Position numbers and translations under genes: made by a program. Positions 7,915-16,211 of a stretch of DNA of 49,204 bases are shown here, piece after piece. The stretch is taken from the NCBI GenBank assembly GCA_964655175.1, contig CAZZLY010000014.1, forward strand, positions 1-49,204, in the 5' to 3' direction. The notes under the pieces were generated by a model. It was not told where the DNA came from and searched no databases. It saw only the letters and a list, made by a program, of their open reading frames with translations. This DNA is from JAIOPA01 sp964655175 (GTDB lineage: Bacteria; Eisenbacteria; RBG-16-71-46). Every line of letters begins with the position of its first letter. Position 1 is the first letter of the stretch.

Positions 7915-9070
7915 CGAGCGCCTGCTCCAGATCCGCGCGCAGATCGGCCAGATCCTCGATGCCGACCGACAGTCGCAGCAGCCCGTCCGGGAAGCCCATC
8001 GCCAGACGTCGCTCGCGCGGCACCGAGGCGTGCGTCATGGACGCCGGGTGGCAGACCAGACTCTCGACGCCGCCCAGGCTCTCGGCGCGCGTGAACAGCT
8101 GGAAGCGATCGAACACCTCACGACCGGCCTCGAGCGAACCGTCGCCGGGCACGAACGAGATCATGCCGCCGAAGCCGCTCGCCTGGCGCTTGGCGAGCGC
8201 GTGCTGCGGATGGCTCGCCAGCCCGGGATAGAACACCTTGCTCACCTTGGCGTGCTTCTCGAGCAGGGCCGCGAGCTCGCGCGCGTTCTCGTCGTGGCGC
8301 TGCATGCGCACACCGAGCGTCTTGGTGCCGCGCAGGCACAGGAAGCAATCCATGGGCCCGGGCACCGCGCCCGCGGCGTTCTGCAGGAAGCGCAGTTGCT
8401 CGTGCAGCGCGTCGTCGCTGGTGACGAGCGCGCCGCCGATCATGTCGGAGTGCCCGTTGAGGTACTTGGTCACCGAGTGGAACACGACGTCGGCGCCCAG
8501 TTCGAGCGGCCGCTGGAACCACGGCGTCATGAACGTGTTGTCCACGACGACGGTGATGCCGCGCGGCTTGGCGACCGCCACGACCCCAGCGATGTCGGTG
8601 AGCTGCATGAGCGGGTTGGTGGGCGTCTCGACGAACACCATGCGCGTCTGCGGCGTGAACGCCGCCGCGATGGCCTCGATCGAGGTGGCGTCCACGAACG
8701 TGAACGACAGCCCGTGCCGCTTCCAGACCTTGTCGAACAGCCGGAACGTGCCGCCGTAGGTGTTCTGGCCGCACACGACGTGGTCGCCCGCCGACAGCGT
8801 CTGCATCAGGCAGTTGGTCGCCGCCAGACCCGAACCGAACGACAGGCCGTGCTTCGCGCCCTCGAGCGCCGCGAGATTGCCCTCGAGCGCGGCGCGCGTG
8901 GCGTTGTGCGTGCGCGCGTATTCGAACCCCTTGTGTCGACCCAGGGCCTCCTGCGCGTACGTGCTCGTCTGGTAGATGGGCGTCATGACCGCGCCCGTGG
9001 TCGGGTCGGGATGCTGGCCGCCGTGGATCGCCTTGGTGCTCAGACCGGACTTCGGGTTCAACGTGGCCAC
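7904..9070 (-). CDS. cystathionine gamma-synthase / gamma-lyase (PLP-dependent)
   Basis: 388-residue Cys/Met-metabolism PLP enzyme, complete and of standard length. Family marks: LSTKAIHGGQHPDPTTGAV at the N-terminus, SFGSGLAA, VVVDNTFMTPWFQRP and the PLP lysine in SVTKYLNGHSD (Lys202). The C-terminal SLGGVESLVCHPASMTH and LRLSVGIED segments are also present. Synthase (metB) and lyase (cgl/mccB) cannot be separated safely. Adjacency to cystathionine beta-synthase favours gamma-lyase in the reverse transsulfuration route from homocysteine to cysteine. Start GTG 9070 overlaps the last base of the upstream stop (TAGTG), so the two are translationally coupled. Confidence 0.92.
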   Translation of the reverse strand: MATLNPKSGLSTKAIHGGQHPDPTTGAVMTPIYQTSTYAQEALGRHKGFEYARTHNATRAALEGNLAALEGAKHGLSFGSGLAATNCLMQTLSAGDHVVCGQNTYGGTFRLFDKVWKRHGLSFTFVDATSIEAIAAAFTPQTRMVFVETPTNPLMQLTDIAGVVAVAKPRGITVVVDNTFMTPWFQRPLELGADVVFHSVTKYLNGHSDMIGGALVTSDDALHEQLRFLQNAAGAVPGPMDCFLCLRGTKTLGVRMQRHDENARELAALLEKHAKVSKVFYPGLASHPQHALAKRQASGFGGMISFVPGDGSLEAGREVFDRFQLFTRAESLGGVESLVCHPASMTHASVPRERRLAMGFPDGLLRLSVGIEDLADLRADLEQALGAI

Positions 9071-10461
9071 TACTCGCCTCCCGCGATGAACTGCAGCATG
9101 TCGAAGCGCGTCAGGATGCTCTGGATCGCACCGCCCTCACCGCGCACGAGCACCGCGGGCGAGCGCGAGGCGAGCAACTTGGTGACCACGTCGGCCGGCT
9201 CGGCCGCCCCGACGACCGGCAGCGGCGCGCCCATGATGGCGTCCACGGGTCGGTCGAGCGAGCCCGCGTCGGCGAGCGCGGTCTTGAGCACGTCGCCCTC
9301 CTCCAGCGTGCCCACGACCTCGGCGCCGCGGAACACCGGCAACTGCGAGACGTCGTGCTGCTGGATGAGCGCGAGCGCGCGGCGCAGCGGCTCGCCGGCC
9401 TCGACCTTGAACAGCGTGCGCACGCGCGCGGCCTTGGCCCCGGCGATGTTGCCCACGCGCACCGACGAGGGGTCGAGCAGATGGTTGTCGCGCATCCACT
9501 CGTCGTTGTGCACCTTGGTCAGGTAGCGCTCGCCGGTGTCGGGCAGCAGCACGACCACGAGGTCGTCGGGCCCGCAGTCCTTGGCGACCTCGAGCGCGAC
9601 CCACGCGGCCATGCCCGCCGAGCCGCCCACGAAGATCGCTTCCTCGCGCGCCAGCGTGCGCGCCATGTTGAGACCGTCGTGGTCGTTGCAACTGAGGATG
9701 CGGTCGACGACCGAGAAGTCGGTGGCCGTGGGGATGAAGTCCTCGCCCACGCCCTCGATCTTGTAGGTGTGCGCCTCGGACATCTGGCCCGTCTCCTTGT
9801 AATGCTTGAGGATCGAGCCCACCGGGTCGGCGCCGATGACCTGCACCTTGGGGTTCTGCTGCTTGAGGTACTTGCCCGTGCCGCTGATCGTGCCGCCCGT
9901 GCCCATGCCGGCGACGAAGTGCGTGATGCGCCCCTTCGTCTGCTGCCACAGCTCGGGCCCCGTGGTGCGGTAGTGCGCCTCCGGGTTCGACGGGTTGTGG
10001 TACTGGTTCATGAGCACCGCGCCGGGGCGCTCGCTCGAGATGCGCTTGGCGACGCTGTAGTAGCTGTCCGGATGCTCGGGCTCGACCGCCGTGGGGCTGA
10101 GGAACACTTCGGCGCCGAACGCCTTGAGCAGGTTGACCTTCTCGCTCGAGACCTTGTCGGGCATGCAGAACGCGGCGCGGTAGCCGCGCACCGCCGCGAC
10201 CATGGCGAGCCCCAGGCCGGTGTTGCCCGAGGTGCACTCGACGATCGTGCCGCCGGGCTTGAGCCGCCCCGAACGCTCGGCGTCCTCGACCATGGCCAGG
10301 CCGATGCGGTCCTTCACGCTGCCGCCGGGGTTGAAGAACTCGACCTTGGCGAGCACGGGACACGGCAGTCCGGCGGACACCTTGCGCAGGCGCACGAGCG
10401 GGGTGTGGCCGACGGTGTCGAGGATGGATTCGAAGTACTGCACGCCCTCGAGGCTGTTCAC
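9070..10461 (-). CDS. cystathionine beta-synthase with C-terminal CBS domain pair
   Basis: 463 residues. The N-terminal fold-type II PLP domain has the PLP lysine in NPGGSVKDR (Lys50), the substrate loop TSGNTG (about 77-82) and the phosphate loop GMGTGGTISG. Residues from about 335 on form two CBS motifs (RRALALIQQHDVSQLPVF and VDAIMGAPLPVVG...), as in cystathionine beta-synthase rather than plain cysteine synthase. Predicted reaction: serine (or O-acetylserine) plus homocysteine to cystathionine; such enzymes can also release H2S. GTG at 10461 has GGAG 6 bases upstream. It is the first gene of a transcript with the gamma-synthase/lyase and the cytochrome protein; its promoter lies at 10546-10575. 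Confidence 0.92.
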   Translation of the reverse strand: MNSLEGVQYFESILDTVGHTPLVRLRKVSAGLPCPVLAKVEFFNPGGSVKDRIGLAMVEDAERSGRLKPGGTIVECTSGNTGLGLAMVAAVRGYRAAFCMPDKVSSEKVNLLKAFGAEVFLSPTAVEPEHPDSYYSVAKRISSERPGAVLMNQYHNPSNPEAHYRTTGPELWQQTKGRITHFVAGMGTGGTISGTGKYLKQQNPKVQVIGADPVGSILKHYKETGQMSEAHTYKIEGVGEDFIPTATDFSVVDRILSCNDHDGLNMARTLAREEAIFVGGSAGMAAWVALEVAKDCGPDDLVVVLLPDTGERYLTKVHNDEWMRDNHLLDPSSVRVGNIAGAKAARVRTLFKVEAGEPLRRALALIQQHDVSQLPVFRGAEVVGTLEEGDVLKTALADAGSLDRPVDAIMGAPLPVVGAAEPADVVTKLLASRSPAVLVRGEGGAIQSILTRFDMLQFIAGGE

Positions 10462-10545
10462 GGGTCGCTCCAGAGAAAGGGGGGCACGACGTGGGAGCGG
10501 CCGGCGCGCCCCGCGAGTCGGGGCCGCATGCTCTGGGCCACAGCG

Positions 10546-10575
10546 AAGTTAGGGGGCCGCGCGAAGCAGCGTCAA
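10546..10575 (-). promoter_or_regulatory. promoter of the transsulfuration operon
   Basis: TTGACG (10570-10575), 18 bases, TAACTT (10546-10551) on the minus strand, about 80 bases before the GTG at 10461. Confidence 0.5.
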
Positions 10576-10594
10576 GCGCGACCGAGGTCGCGCG

Positions 10595-10694
10595 NNNNNN
10601 NNNNNNNNNNNNNNNNNNNNNNNNNNNNNNNNNNNNNNNNNNNNNNNNNNNNNNNNNNNNNNNNNNNNNNNNNNNNNNNNNNNNNNNNNNNNNN
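10595..10694. other. assembly gap (100 N)
   Basis: Exactly 100 N, the usual placeholder for unknown length. It removes the last codons of the selenoprotein gene and its terminator. Reading frames crossing it (for example a frame joining the cytochrome protein to sequence antisense-shifted in the beta-synthase gene) are artefacts. Confidence 0.99.
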
Positions 10695-12142
10695 GGGTTG
10701 GGCGCACCCGACTTCATCTGCATGCTCTTCTTGTTGGGGTTCGGCGGCAGCGGCTTCAGATCCGCCGGCGTCTTGTGGACGATGTGCGGCTGGAACACCG
10801 CGAAGTCGAAGGTCGGGCTCGTGGTCTGGTTGTGGCAGGTGCGGCACGTGGCCTCGGTGATGCGCTGCTTCTGCGCCGGCATGGCCTCGTGCGTGGTGCC
10901 CATGCCGTGGCAGCTCTCGCACTGCACGTTGCCCAACTTGGCCGCGTCGTCCGCCGTCTGGAAGCCACCGGGCTGCTTGTAGCCCACCACGTGACACGTG
11001 ATGCACTCCGGCGTGGACTCCTTCTTCTGATCCACGAGCGTCTGCCAGGCGCGCGCGTGCGCGGTGGTCGCCCACTGCTGCACCTCGGGCTGGTGGCAAC
11101 GCGCACAGACCTCCATGCCGACGTAGTGGTCGGCCGAGGGCTTGCCGCCCGCGGTCTCGCCACCCGTCTCGAGGGCGGCACGCGCGGCGCGCTCCTTCTC
11201 GAGCTTGCGCATCTTGTCGTTGAACGAGTCGTTGAACGACTTGACCAGCTGCAGGACCTCGGGCTTCTCGCCCACCTCGGGACCGAGCACGAACACGTCG
11301 TTCTCGCCCGTCGTCATCTTGCGCGCGGCGTCCAGCGTGAGGACCGAGCGGCCGATGTGCTGACCCTGCTCACCGCCGTAGCAGGCGAGCGTGTTCTTGA
11401 TCATGCGACCCTTCTGGATCACCGGCACGTTGCGGCCCGCGATCACGAGGTCGATGCCATCGACGGTCGTGACGAGATCCTCGCTCTCGACCTTGCCGAG
11501 CATGGACAGCAGCACCACGACGGTCGCGCCCTTCTTGCGCATCTCCGCCACCGTGCGCTGCGCCGCGACGACCGGGTCCTCGAGCGTCAACGAGTCACGC
11601 GACGGGCCCAGATCGACCTTGTCGCTGGTGAGCCCGAAGATGCCGACGTTGACCGTGCCCTTCTTGACGATGACGTACGGCTGCACGAGCGGCTTCTTGG
11701 TGGTCTTGTCCCAGACGTTGGCGCAGACCATGTTGAGCCGCGACCGCTTGAGCTGCGCGAGCAGCCAGCTGCGGCCGTACTTGAGCTCCTTCTCGCTCAT
11801 GCCGGACGCGTCACCACCGATCAGCACGGTGCCGTCCATGAGGAACCACGCCTTGTCGCGATACAGGCTGTCGCCTTCCTCGGGGAAGAACCCACCGTTG
11901 TCGACGAGGACGACCTGCCCGTACTGCGTCTTCATGCTGTCCGCGAAACTCGCCCGCCGGGCGAGACCCCCTTTGGGGGTGTGTCAACCACAGGGCTCGT
12001 TCTTGCCCTTCACATCGGTGGTCGACAGGATCACGAGCTTGTTCGGCTCGAGCACCTTGCCGGGTGCAGCGGCGCCGAGGAGCGCGGCCGCGAGGCACAG
12101 GGCCAGGATGGCGGCGAGCACGCGCGAGACGATTGCCTTCAT
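10695..12142 (-). CDS. putative selenoprotein: UshA-like degenerate metallophosphatase with tetraheme cytochrome c (Sec form), 3' end in gap
   Basis: Read from ATG 12142 (GGAGA about 10 bases upstream): signal peptide MKAIVSRVLAAILALCLAAA, then KLVILSTTDVKGKNEPCG, then in-frame TGA (11984-11986), then HTPKGGLARRASFADSMKTQ and an uninterrupted frame to the gap. The paralog at 6520-7914 has PCGCHTPKGGLARRA at the same place, so TGA aligns exactly with its second Cys (predicted Cys51-Gly52-Sec53). Four heme sites are intact (CARCH, CITCH, CESCH, CRTCH at about residues 345, 379, 408 and 432). Restarting at ATG 11935 would lose the signal peptide, which heme attachment needs, and has no good ribosome-binding site. 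The protein reaches KKSMQMKSGAPN at the gap; by comparison with the paralog only about 10-15 residues are missing. A sequencing error (TGC or TGT to TGA) is the main alternative. Confidence 0.78.
11949..11983 (-). promoter_or_regulatory. SECIS-like element downstream of the in-frame TGA
   Basis: On the minus strand the bases after TGA form a 6-bp hairpin (11966-11980, AAA loop) and then a perfect 7-bp stem CTCGCCC/GGGCGAG with a GGC loop (11949-11965). The apical loop begins 25 bases past TGA and starts with G, within what is described for bacterial SECIS elements (apical loop roughly 16-37 bases away, G among its first bases). The Cys paralog retains only a 4-bp GCGC/GCGC core at this position. 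Confidence 0.6.
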
Positions 12143-12214
12143 GGTGCGGGATTCTCCGGGTCGGGCTCGGGGCCCGAATGAGGGAGCGGATGGGTGCTGC
12201 GCAAGCGTCCCCTG

Positions 12215-12243
12215 AGTCTAGGGACCACCCCCACGAGGGTCAA
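12215..12243 (-). promoter_or_regulatory. promoter of the selenoprotein gene
   Basis: TTGACC (12238-12243), exactly 17 bases, TAGACT (12215-12220) on the minus strand, about 73 bases before ATG 12142. Confidence 0.6.
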
Positions 12244-12341
12244 GGTCAAGTCCCTGTGGGGTTTGCGGCACTCCCCCGGTCATCGGCCGTCCGGGCGCGG
12301 CGCATGACCTCGGCACGCCCCGGGGCACGCACCGCACACGA

Positions 12342-12374
12342 AAGGGCCCGGCGGCCGACGGCCCCCGGGCCCTT
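12342..12374 (-). terminator. hairpin terminator after the S9 peptidase
   Basis: Stem AAGGGCCCGG/CCGGGCCCTT (12342-12351 with 12365-12374); the 13-base loop can itself pair GGCC/GGCC. It lies 20 bases past the peptidase stop. No clear T tract. Confidence 0.6.
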
Positions 12375-12393
12375 CGCCTGCAACCCCTTACCG

Positions 12394-14838
12394 TCAGGGC
12401 GTCTGCGGCGCGACCGGGCCCGCGTTCTTCACGTAGCGGTCGAACCACTCCAGCGCGCGCGCCCAGTAATCGAGAACGGTCTCGCGCGCGACCGGGCCGT
12501 GGTCCTCGTACGGGTACTCCACCAACTGCACGGTCTTGCCCAGTCCATTGAGCGCCTCGTACAAGCGCTGGCTCTGGATGGGGTTCGTGCCCACGTTGGT
12601 GTCGTCCTGGTTGTGCACGAGCAGCAGCGGCGCATCGATGCGATCGGCGTACAGGAACGGCGACATGCCCAGGTACGTGTCGCGCGCCTCCCACAGGTTG
12701 CGCGTCTCGGCCTGGAACGTGAACGGCGTGAGCGTGCGGTTGTAGGCGCCGTCGCTCGCCAGCCCGGCGCGGAACAGCTTGGTGTGCGCGAGGCAGTTCA
12801 CGGTCGAGAACGCGCCGTACGAGTGCCCCCCGACCGCGATGCGATCGCGGTCGGTGAAGCCACGCCGCACGCACTCGTCCACCGCCGCCTGCGCCGAGCG
12901 CTGCAGTTCGGCGACGTACTGGTCGTTCGTGCCGACGATCGCCAGGTCGGGCTTGACCACCGCGTAGCCCTGCGTGACGAGCACCTCGGGATTGAGCGCG
13001 CTCTGCGAGGGGAACCGGTTCGGCGAGGAGCGGTTCTGCGACGCCGCCGCCGCCGAGCGGTAGTCGTTGGGATAGATCCAGAACACCGTCGGCAGCGGCT
13101 TGTCGCCCGGCTTCCAGTCGGGCGGCAGCACGACCTCGGCGTTGAGCACGATGCCGTCGGCGCGCTTGAACGTGAACGCCTGCCGCTGCGCCCTGGACAG
13201 CGCCTCGGCGGGGTTCGTGAACGCGCTCACCGCCATGGCGCTCGACTCGCCGGCGCGGCGCAGGAACCAGTTCGGTGTCTCGGTGGCGGACTGCCCCAGC
13301 GTGAGGAAGCGGCGACCGTCGGCCGCGAGCAGCGTGACCGGCGTCTCGAGTCGCGACGCCTCGCTCTCGAACAGACGCGTCGAGCGGCCCCCGTCGAACG
13401 CGCAGCGATCCAGGAACGGCCGCTGCCCGTCGGCACGATAGCCCTCGCCGATGCGATAGAACGCGCGGCCGTCGGCCGTCGTCCACGCGCGCACGTCGTG
13501 GCGCCCACCGCGCAGCGCGATCGTCCCCGGGGCGTCGTACACGCCCTCGGTCGAACGCGACACGAGCACGCCGCGCTTGGCGGGATCGCGCACGTCGAAC
13601 CACCACTGCGTCTCGACGCGCCGCGGTTCGTAACCCTCGAACACCATCAGCCGGGTGCCGTCCCACGTGAACAGCAGCCCGTCCACCGGGAACGTGCCGC
13701 GCGCGACCTCGACGGGCGCGCCCGTGAACGGCGCGTCCAGACGCAGGATGCGATCGCGCCCCGGCGGCGGCAGCGCGGTGTCGCGCACGGCCGCCTGCGC
13801 CGACGCGCCCTTCGTGTCCTCCCACGACAGGAACCACAGCGCGCGGCCGTCGGGCGACCACGTGAACTCGCGCGGGCCCAGCGGCGCGACGCTGGCGATC
13901 GCGCTGCGATCGTTCAACGGCACGTCACCGAGTGCGATCGGGGCGCCGCGATCGAGCGGCCACAGCTCGACCTTGCGCGGGAACAACGACGCCGGGAAGC
14001 CCAACGGCGCGGGCAGCGTGAAGCGACGCACCACGAGCGACTTCTCGTCGGGCGACAGGTCCACGCCCGCGAGCGCGACCGGAGCACCGATGGCGCGCAC
14101 CGCACCGTCCTCGACGCCGACCCAGGCGAGCTGCGTCGTGACCGTGGTCGCGAACAGCGTCTGATCGTCGGGCGTGCGCAGCACGTCGCGCGACGTGCGC
14201 TGCGGCGTGGCGCGACCGGCCGAGCGGCGCACCGCGGGGCCCGCGGGCACGCGCGATCCGTCGGCGGCGAGCCGCCCCTCGACCACCAACGACGCGAACA
14301 GGCTGCGATCGTCGTTGGACCACTCGAGCACGTTGCTCACGCCGTGCAGACGCACACCGTCGATGCGGCGCGCCGCTCCCGTGGCGACCGTGACGATCCA
14401 CAACTCGCCGCCGCCGGTCGCGAACGTCTGCACCGCGACGCGATCGCCCTTGCTGCTCCAGCGCACGAGGCCCACCTGTACGCCCTCGGGCAGCTGCGCG
14501 CGCACCTGCGAACCATCGCTGACCTTGTAGAACGACAGGCCCGCCGCCGCGTTCTTGAGCCCGGCGCGATTGGCCCACATGCCCGGCAGCACCTCGAGCC
14601 CGGCGAGCTTGAGCACGGGCTCGGCGAGCGTGGCGATGGGGATGAGCGAACGCAGATCCGAGACCGCGAGCCACTGCCCGTCGGGCGAGGCGTTGGGCGC
14701 ACCGCGCGGCACACGCGGTGCGGTGAGCAGGTCGGCCACCACCGTGGGCGGCGCCTTGTAGACGGCGTCGTCGGCCGCATGCGCGAGCGGCGCGAGACCG
14801 AGGACGACGAGCAGCACAGCGAGGGAACGCAGACGCAT
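12394..14838 (-). CDS. secreted S9 (prolyl oligopeptidase-type) peptidase
   Basis: 814 residues. Signal peptide MRLRSLAVLLVVLGLAPLAHA is followed by a long beta-propeller-like region with WD/PD40-type repeats (NASPDGQWLAVSD, RWSSKGDRVAVQ, EWSNDDRSLFA, TWSPDGRALWFLS). The C-terminal alpha/beta hydrolase domain has nucleophile motif GGHSYGAF (Ser at about 673), the acid region HNQDDTNVG (about 745) and the His in YEDHGPV (about 781). Predicted periplasmic or secreted serine peptidase acting on oligopeptides. ATG 14838 has GGAG 8 bases upstream. The frame stays open far upstream without a start supported by context. It is monocistronic, with promoter at 14901-14930 and terminator at 12342-12374, and divergent from the TPR/zincin gene. 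Confidence 0.92.
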   Translation of the reverse strand: MRLRSLAVLLVVLGLAPLAHAADDAVYKAPPTVVADLLTAPRVPRGAPNASPDGQWLAVSDLRSLIPIATLAEPVLKLAGLEVLPGMWANRAGLKNAAAGLSFYKVSDGSQVRAQLPEGVQVGLVRWSSKGDRVAVQTFATGGGELWIVTVATGAARRIDGVRLHGVSNVLEWSNDDRSLFASLVVEGRLAADGSRVPAGPAVRRSAGRATPQRTSRDVLRTPDDQTLFATTVTTQLAWVGVEDGAVRAIGAPVALAGVDLSPDEKSLVVRRFTLPAPLGFPASLFPRKVELWPLDRGAPIALGDVPLNDRSAIASVAPLGPREFTWSPDGRALWFLSWEDTKGASAQAAVRDTALPPPGRDRILRLDAPFTGAPVEVARGTFPVDGLLFTWDGTRLMVFEGYEPRRVETQWWFDVRDPAKRGVLVSRSTEGVYDAPGTIALRGGRHDVRAWTTADGRAFYRIGEGYRADGQRPFLDRCAFDGGRSTRLFESEASRLETPVTLLAADGRRFLTLGQSATETPNWFLRRAGESSAMAVSAFTNPAEALSRAQRQAFTFKRADGIVLNAEVVLPPDWKPGDKPLPTVFWIYPNDYRSAAAASQNRSSPNRFPSQSALNPEVLVTQGYAVVKPDLAIVGTNDQYVAELQRSAQAAVDECVRRGFTDRDRIAVGGHSYGAFSTVNCLAHTKLFRAGLASDGAYNRTLTPFTFQAETRNLWEARDTYLGMSPFLYADRIDAPLLLVHNQDDTNVGTNPIQSQRLYEALNGLGKTVQLVEYPYEDHGPVARETVLDYWARALEWFDRYVKNAGPVAPQTP

Positions 14839-14900
14839 CGGAGGCACTCCTCGACGAGGATCGACCACGGGGGGACCCGACCGGACGGCCGGCACCGAGG

Positions 14901-14930
14901 ACTCTAGCCCCGCACGCGGAGCCCGGCCAA
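14901..14930 (-). promoter_or_regulatory. promoter of the S9 peptidase
   Basis: TTGGCC (14925-14930), 18 bases, TAGAGT (14901-14906) on the minus strand, about 63 bases before ATG 14838. Confidence 0.4.
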
Positions 14931-14976
14931 CCGCACCGGCCATGCGCCACAGGGCGCGCTCGGTTAGGCTGCGGGC

Positions 14977-15807
14977 ATGGAACCGACCCCGAGCTACGAG
15001 ACGCTGAACGAGACCGAGTGGGCCGCGCTCGACCGCATCGACGACCTGCTGCAGGAGGGCGAACTCGACGAGGCGCGCGAAGCGCTCGATGCGCTCCTGC
15101 GCAAGCGCCCGCGCCACCCCGATCTGCTCATCGCCGATGCGCAGCTCAAGCTGGACGAGGGCGAACCGCATCAGGCGTACGCGGCGATCCGCGGCGCCGA
15201 GCGCTCGGCCGACCCGGCGCACTTCTTCTTCCTGCGCGCGGCGTGTCTGTACGACCTCACGCGCTTCGCCGAAGCCGAGGCCGACGCGCAGCGCTCGATC
15301 ACGATCCAGCCCAGCGAGGCCATGACGCACGACCTGCTGTCGCGCATCCGCGAGCATCTGGGCGATGCGGCCGGCGCGGCCCAGGCGGCCGAAGCGGCCG
15401 CGGGGCTCGATGGCGAGCACTTCCCCGAGCCGCTCGAGGTGAGCGACGAGGCGTTCGACGCGGTCGTGGAGCGCGCGGTGGCCGAGCTGCCGCCCAAGGT
15501 GCGCGAGAAGCTCGAGGAGTGCCCCGTGCTGGTGCAGCCGCTGCCCACGGTGGAGATGCTCACCGAGGAGGACCCGCCGCTCTCCCCCGACCTGCTGGGG
15601 CTGTTCGTGGGCCGGCACATCTTCGCGCAGGGCCCGTCGGCAGTGCCCGGGGCGCCGGGGACGATCCTGCTGTTCCGTCGCAACCTGCTGCGCGCCTGCC
15701 ACGACCCGGAGGAACTCGCGCACGAGATCGGCATCACCGTGAAGCACGAGGTCGGCCACCTCATGGGCCTCGACGAGGACGAACTCGACGACTGGGGCCT
15801 GGCCTAG
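14977..15807 (+). CDS. TPR protein with C-terminal zincin-like metallopeptidase domain
   Basis: 276 residues, no signal peptide, probably cytoplasmic. Residues 1-145 are tetratricopeptide-like helical pairs (LDEAREALDALLRKRPRHPD, FAEAEADAQRSITIQPSE). The C-terminal half ends with FRRNLLRAC...ITVKHEVGHLMGLDEDEL, an HExxH zinc motif (about 257-261) typical of the small family PF06262 (possibly acting on unfolded or acidic substrates). That family is usually about 130 residues alone, so the TPR half is an added module. ATG 14977 has no clear Shine-Dalgarno; TAGGCT (14965-14970) ends 6 bases before it, so a leaderless transcript is possible. It is one of two plus-strand genes and converges on the cupredoxin gene across a palindromic terminator. 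Confidence 0.85.
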   Translation: MEPTPSYETLNETEWAALDRIDDLLQEGELDEAREALDALLRKRPRHPDLLIADAQLKLDEGEPHQAYAAIRGAERSADPAHFFFLRAACLYDLTRFAEAEADAQRSITIQPSEAMTHDLLSRIREHLGDAAGAAQAAEAAAGLDGEHFPEPLEVSDEAFDAVVERAVAELPPKVREKLEECPVLVQPLPTVEMLTEEDPPLSPDLLGLFVGRHIFAQGPSAVPGAPGTILLFRRNLLRACHDPEELAHEIGITVKHEVGHLMGLDEDELDDWGLA

Positions 15808-15835
15808 ACGTCTCGTGCCACACCTTGCAAACGCC

Positions 15836-15867
15836 GAGGGGCGTCCGGGGATCCCCGGACGCCCCTC
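15836..15867. terminator. bidirectional palindromic terminator
   Basis: 32-base perfect palindrome (13-bp stem 15836-15848 with 15855-15867, GGATCC in the loop) between the convergent TPR/zincin and cupredoxin genes. It can serve both transcripts. Confidence 0.7.
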
Positions 15868-15887
15868 GTGTCTGCGATGCAGCCTCG

Positions 15888-16211
15888 TCACTGGATGACG
15901 ATGGTGCCCTTCTCCATGTCCATGCCGCAGGCGTAGTGCAGCGTGCCGGGGTTCACGTTGGTGAGGTCGATGCGCACCGGCGTGTTGAGCGGCAGGTCGT
16001 ACTTCTTGCCCGTCTCGGCGAACACGGCCTCGGTGGCGCAGGTGTTGTCGCTCTTGCGCGTCATCACGACGACGGCGGCCTGCCCCTTGGCGATGGTCAC
16101 TTCCTTGGGCTCGAAGCCCATGTCGGTGATGGCGATCTGGATCTCCTTGGGACCGGCGGGCGTGCAACCGACGAGCGACGCGAGGACGAGCAGGGCGAAC
16201 AGACGACGCAT
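15888..16211 (-). CDS. cupredoxin-type copper-binding lipoprotein
   Basis: 107 residues: lipobox LASLVGC (Cys16), then a single small cupredoxin-like beta domain (ITDMGFEPKEVTIAKGQ) ending LHYACGMDMEKGTIVIQ. Putative copper ligands are His92, Cys95 and Met97/Met99, with an extra Cys58 in NTCATEAVF. It is probably a periplasmic copper carrier or buffer. ATG 16211 has AGGAG 8 bases upstream. It is last in the copper/silver efflux cluster, 77 bases after copA, which supports the metal role. Cupredoxin families with similar HxxCxM-type ends include EfeO-like and plastocyanin-like domains; the exact family is unsure. Confidence 0.8.
   Translation of the reverse strand: MRRLFALLVLASLVGCTPAGPKEIQIAITDMGFEPKEVTIAKGQAAVVVMTRKSDNTCATEAVFAETGKKYDLPLNTPVRIDLTNVNPGTLHYACGMDMEKGTIVIQ

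Noticed and set aside
9137..11935. A 932-codon minus-strand frame crossing the first N gap
   Set aside because: It joins the real cytochrome protein to a shifted frame of the beta-synthase gene through 100 N; the left part is low-complexity Arg/Gly-type sequence typical of a shadow frame.
11933..11935. ATG 11935 as the start of the second cytochrome protein
   Set aside because: It drops the signal peptide and the conserved STTDVKGKNEPCG block that matches the paralog, and lacks a good ribosome-binding site; the upstream frame is homologous on both sides of TGA.
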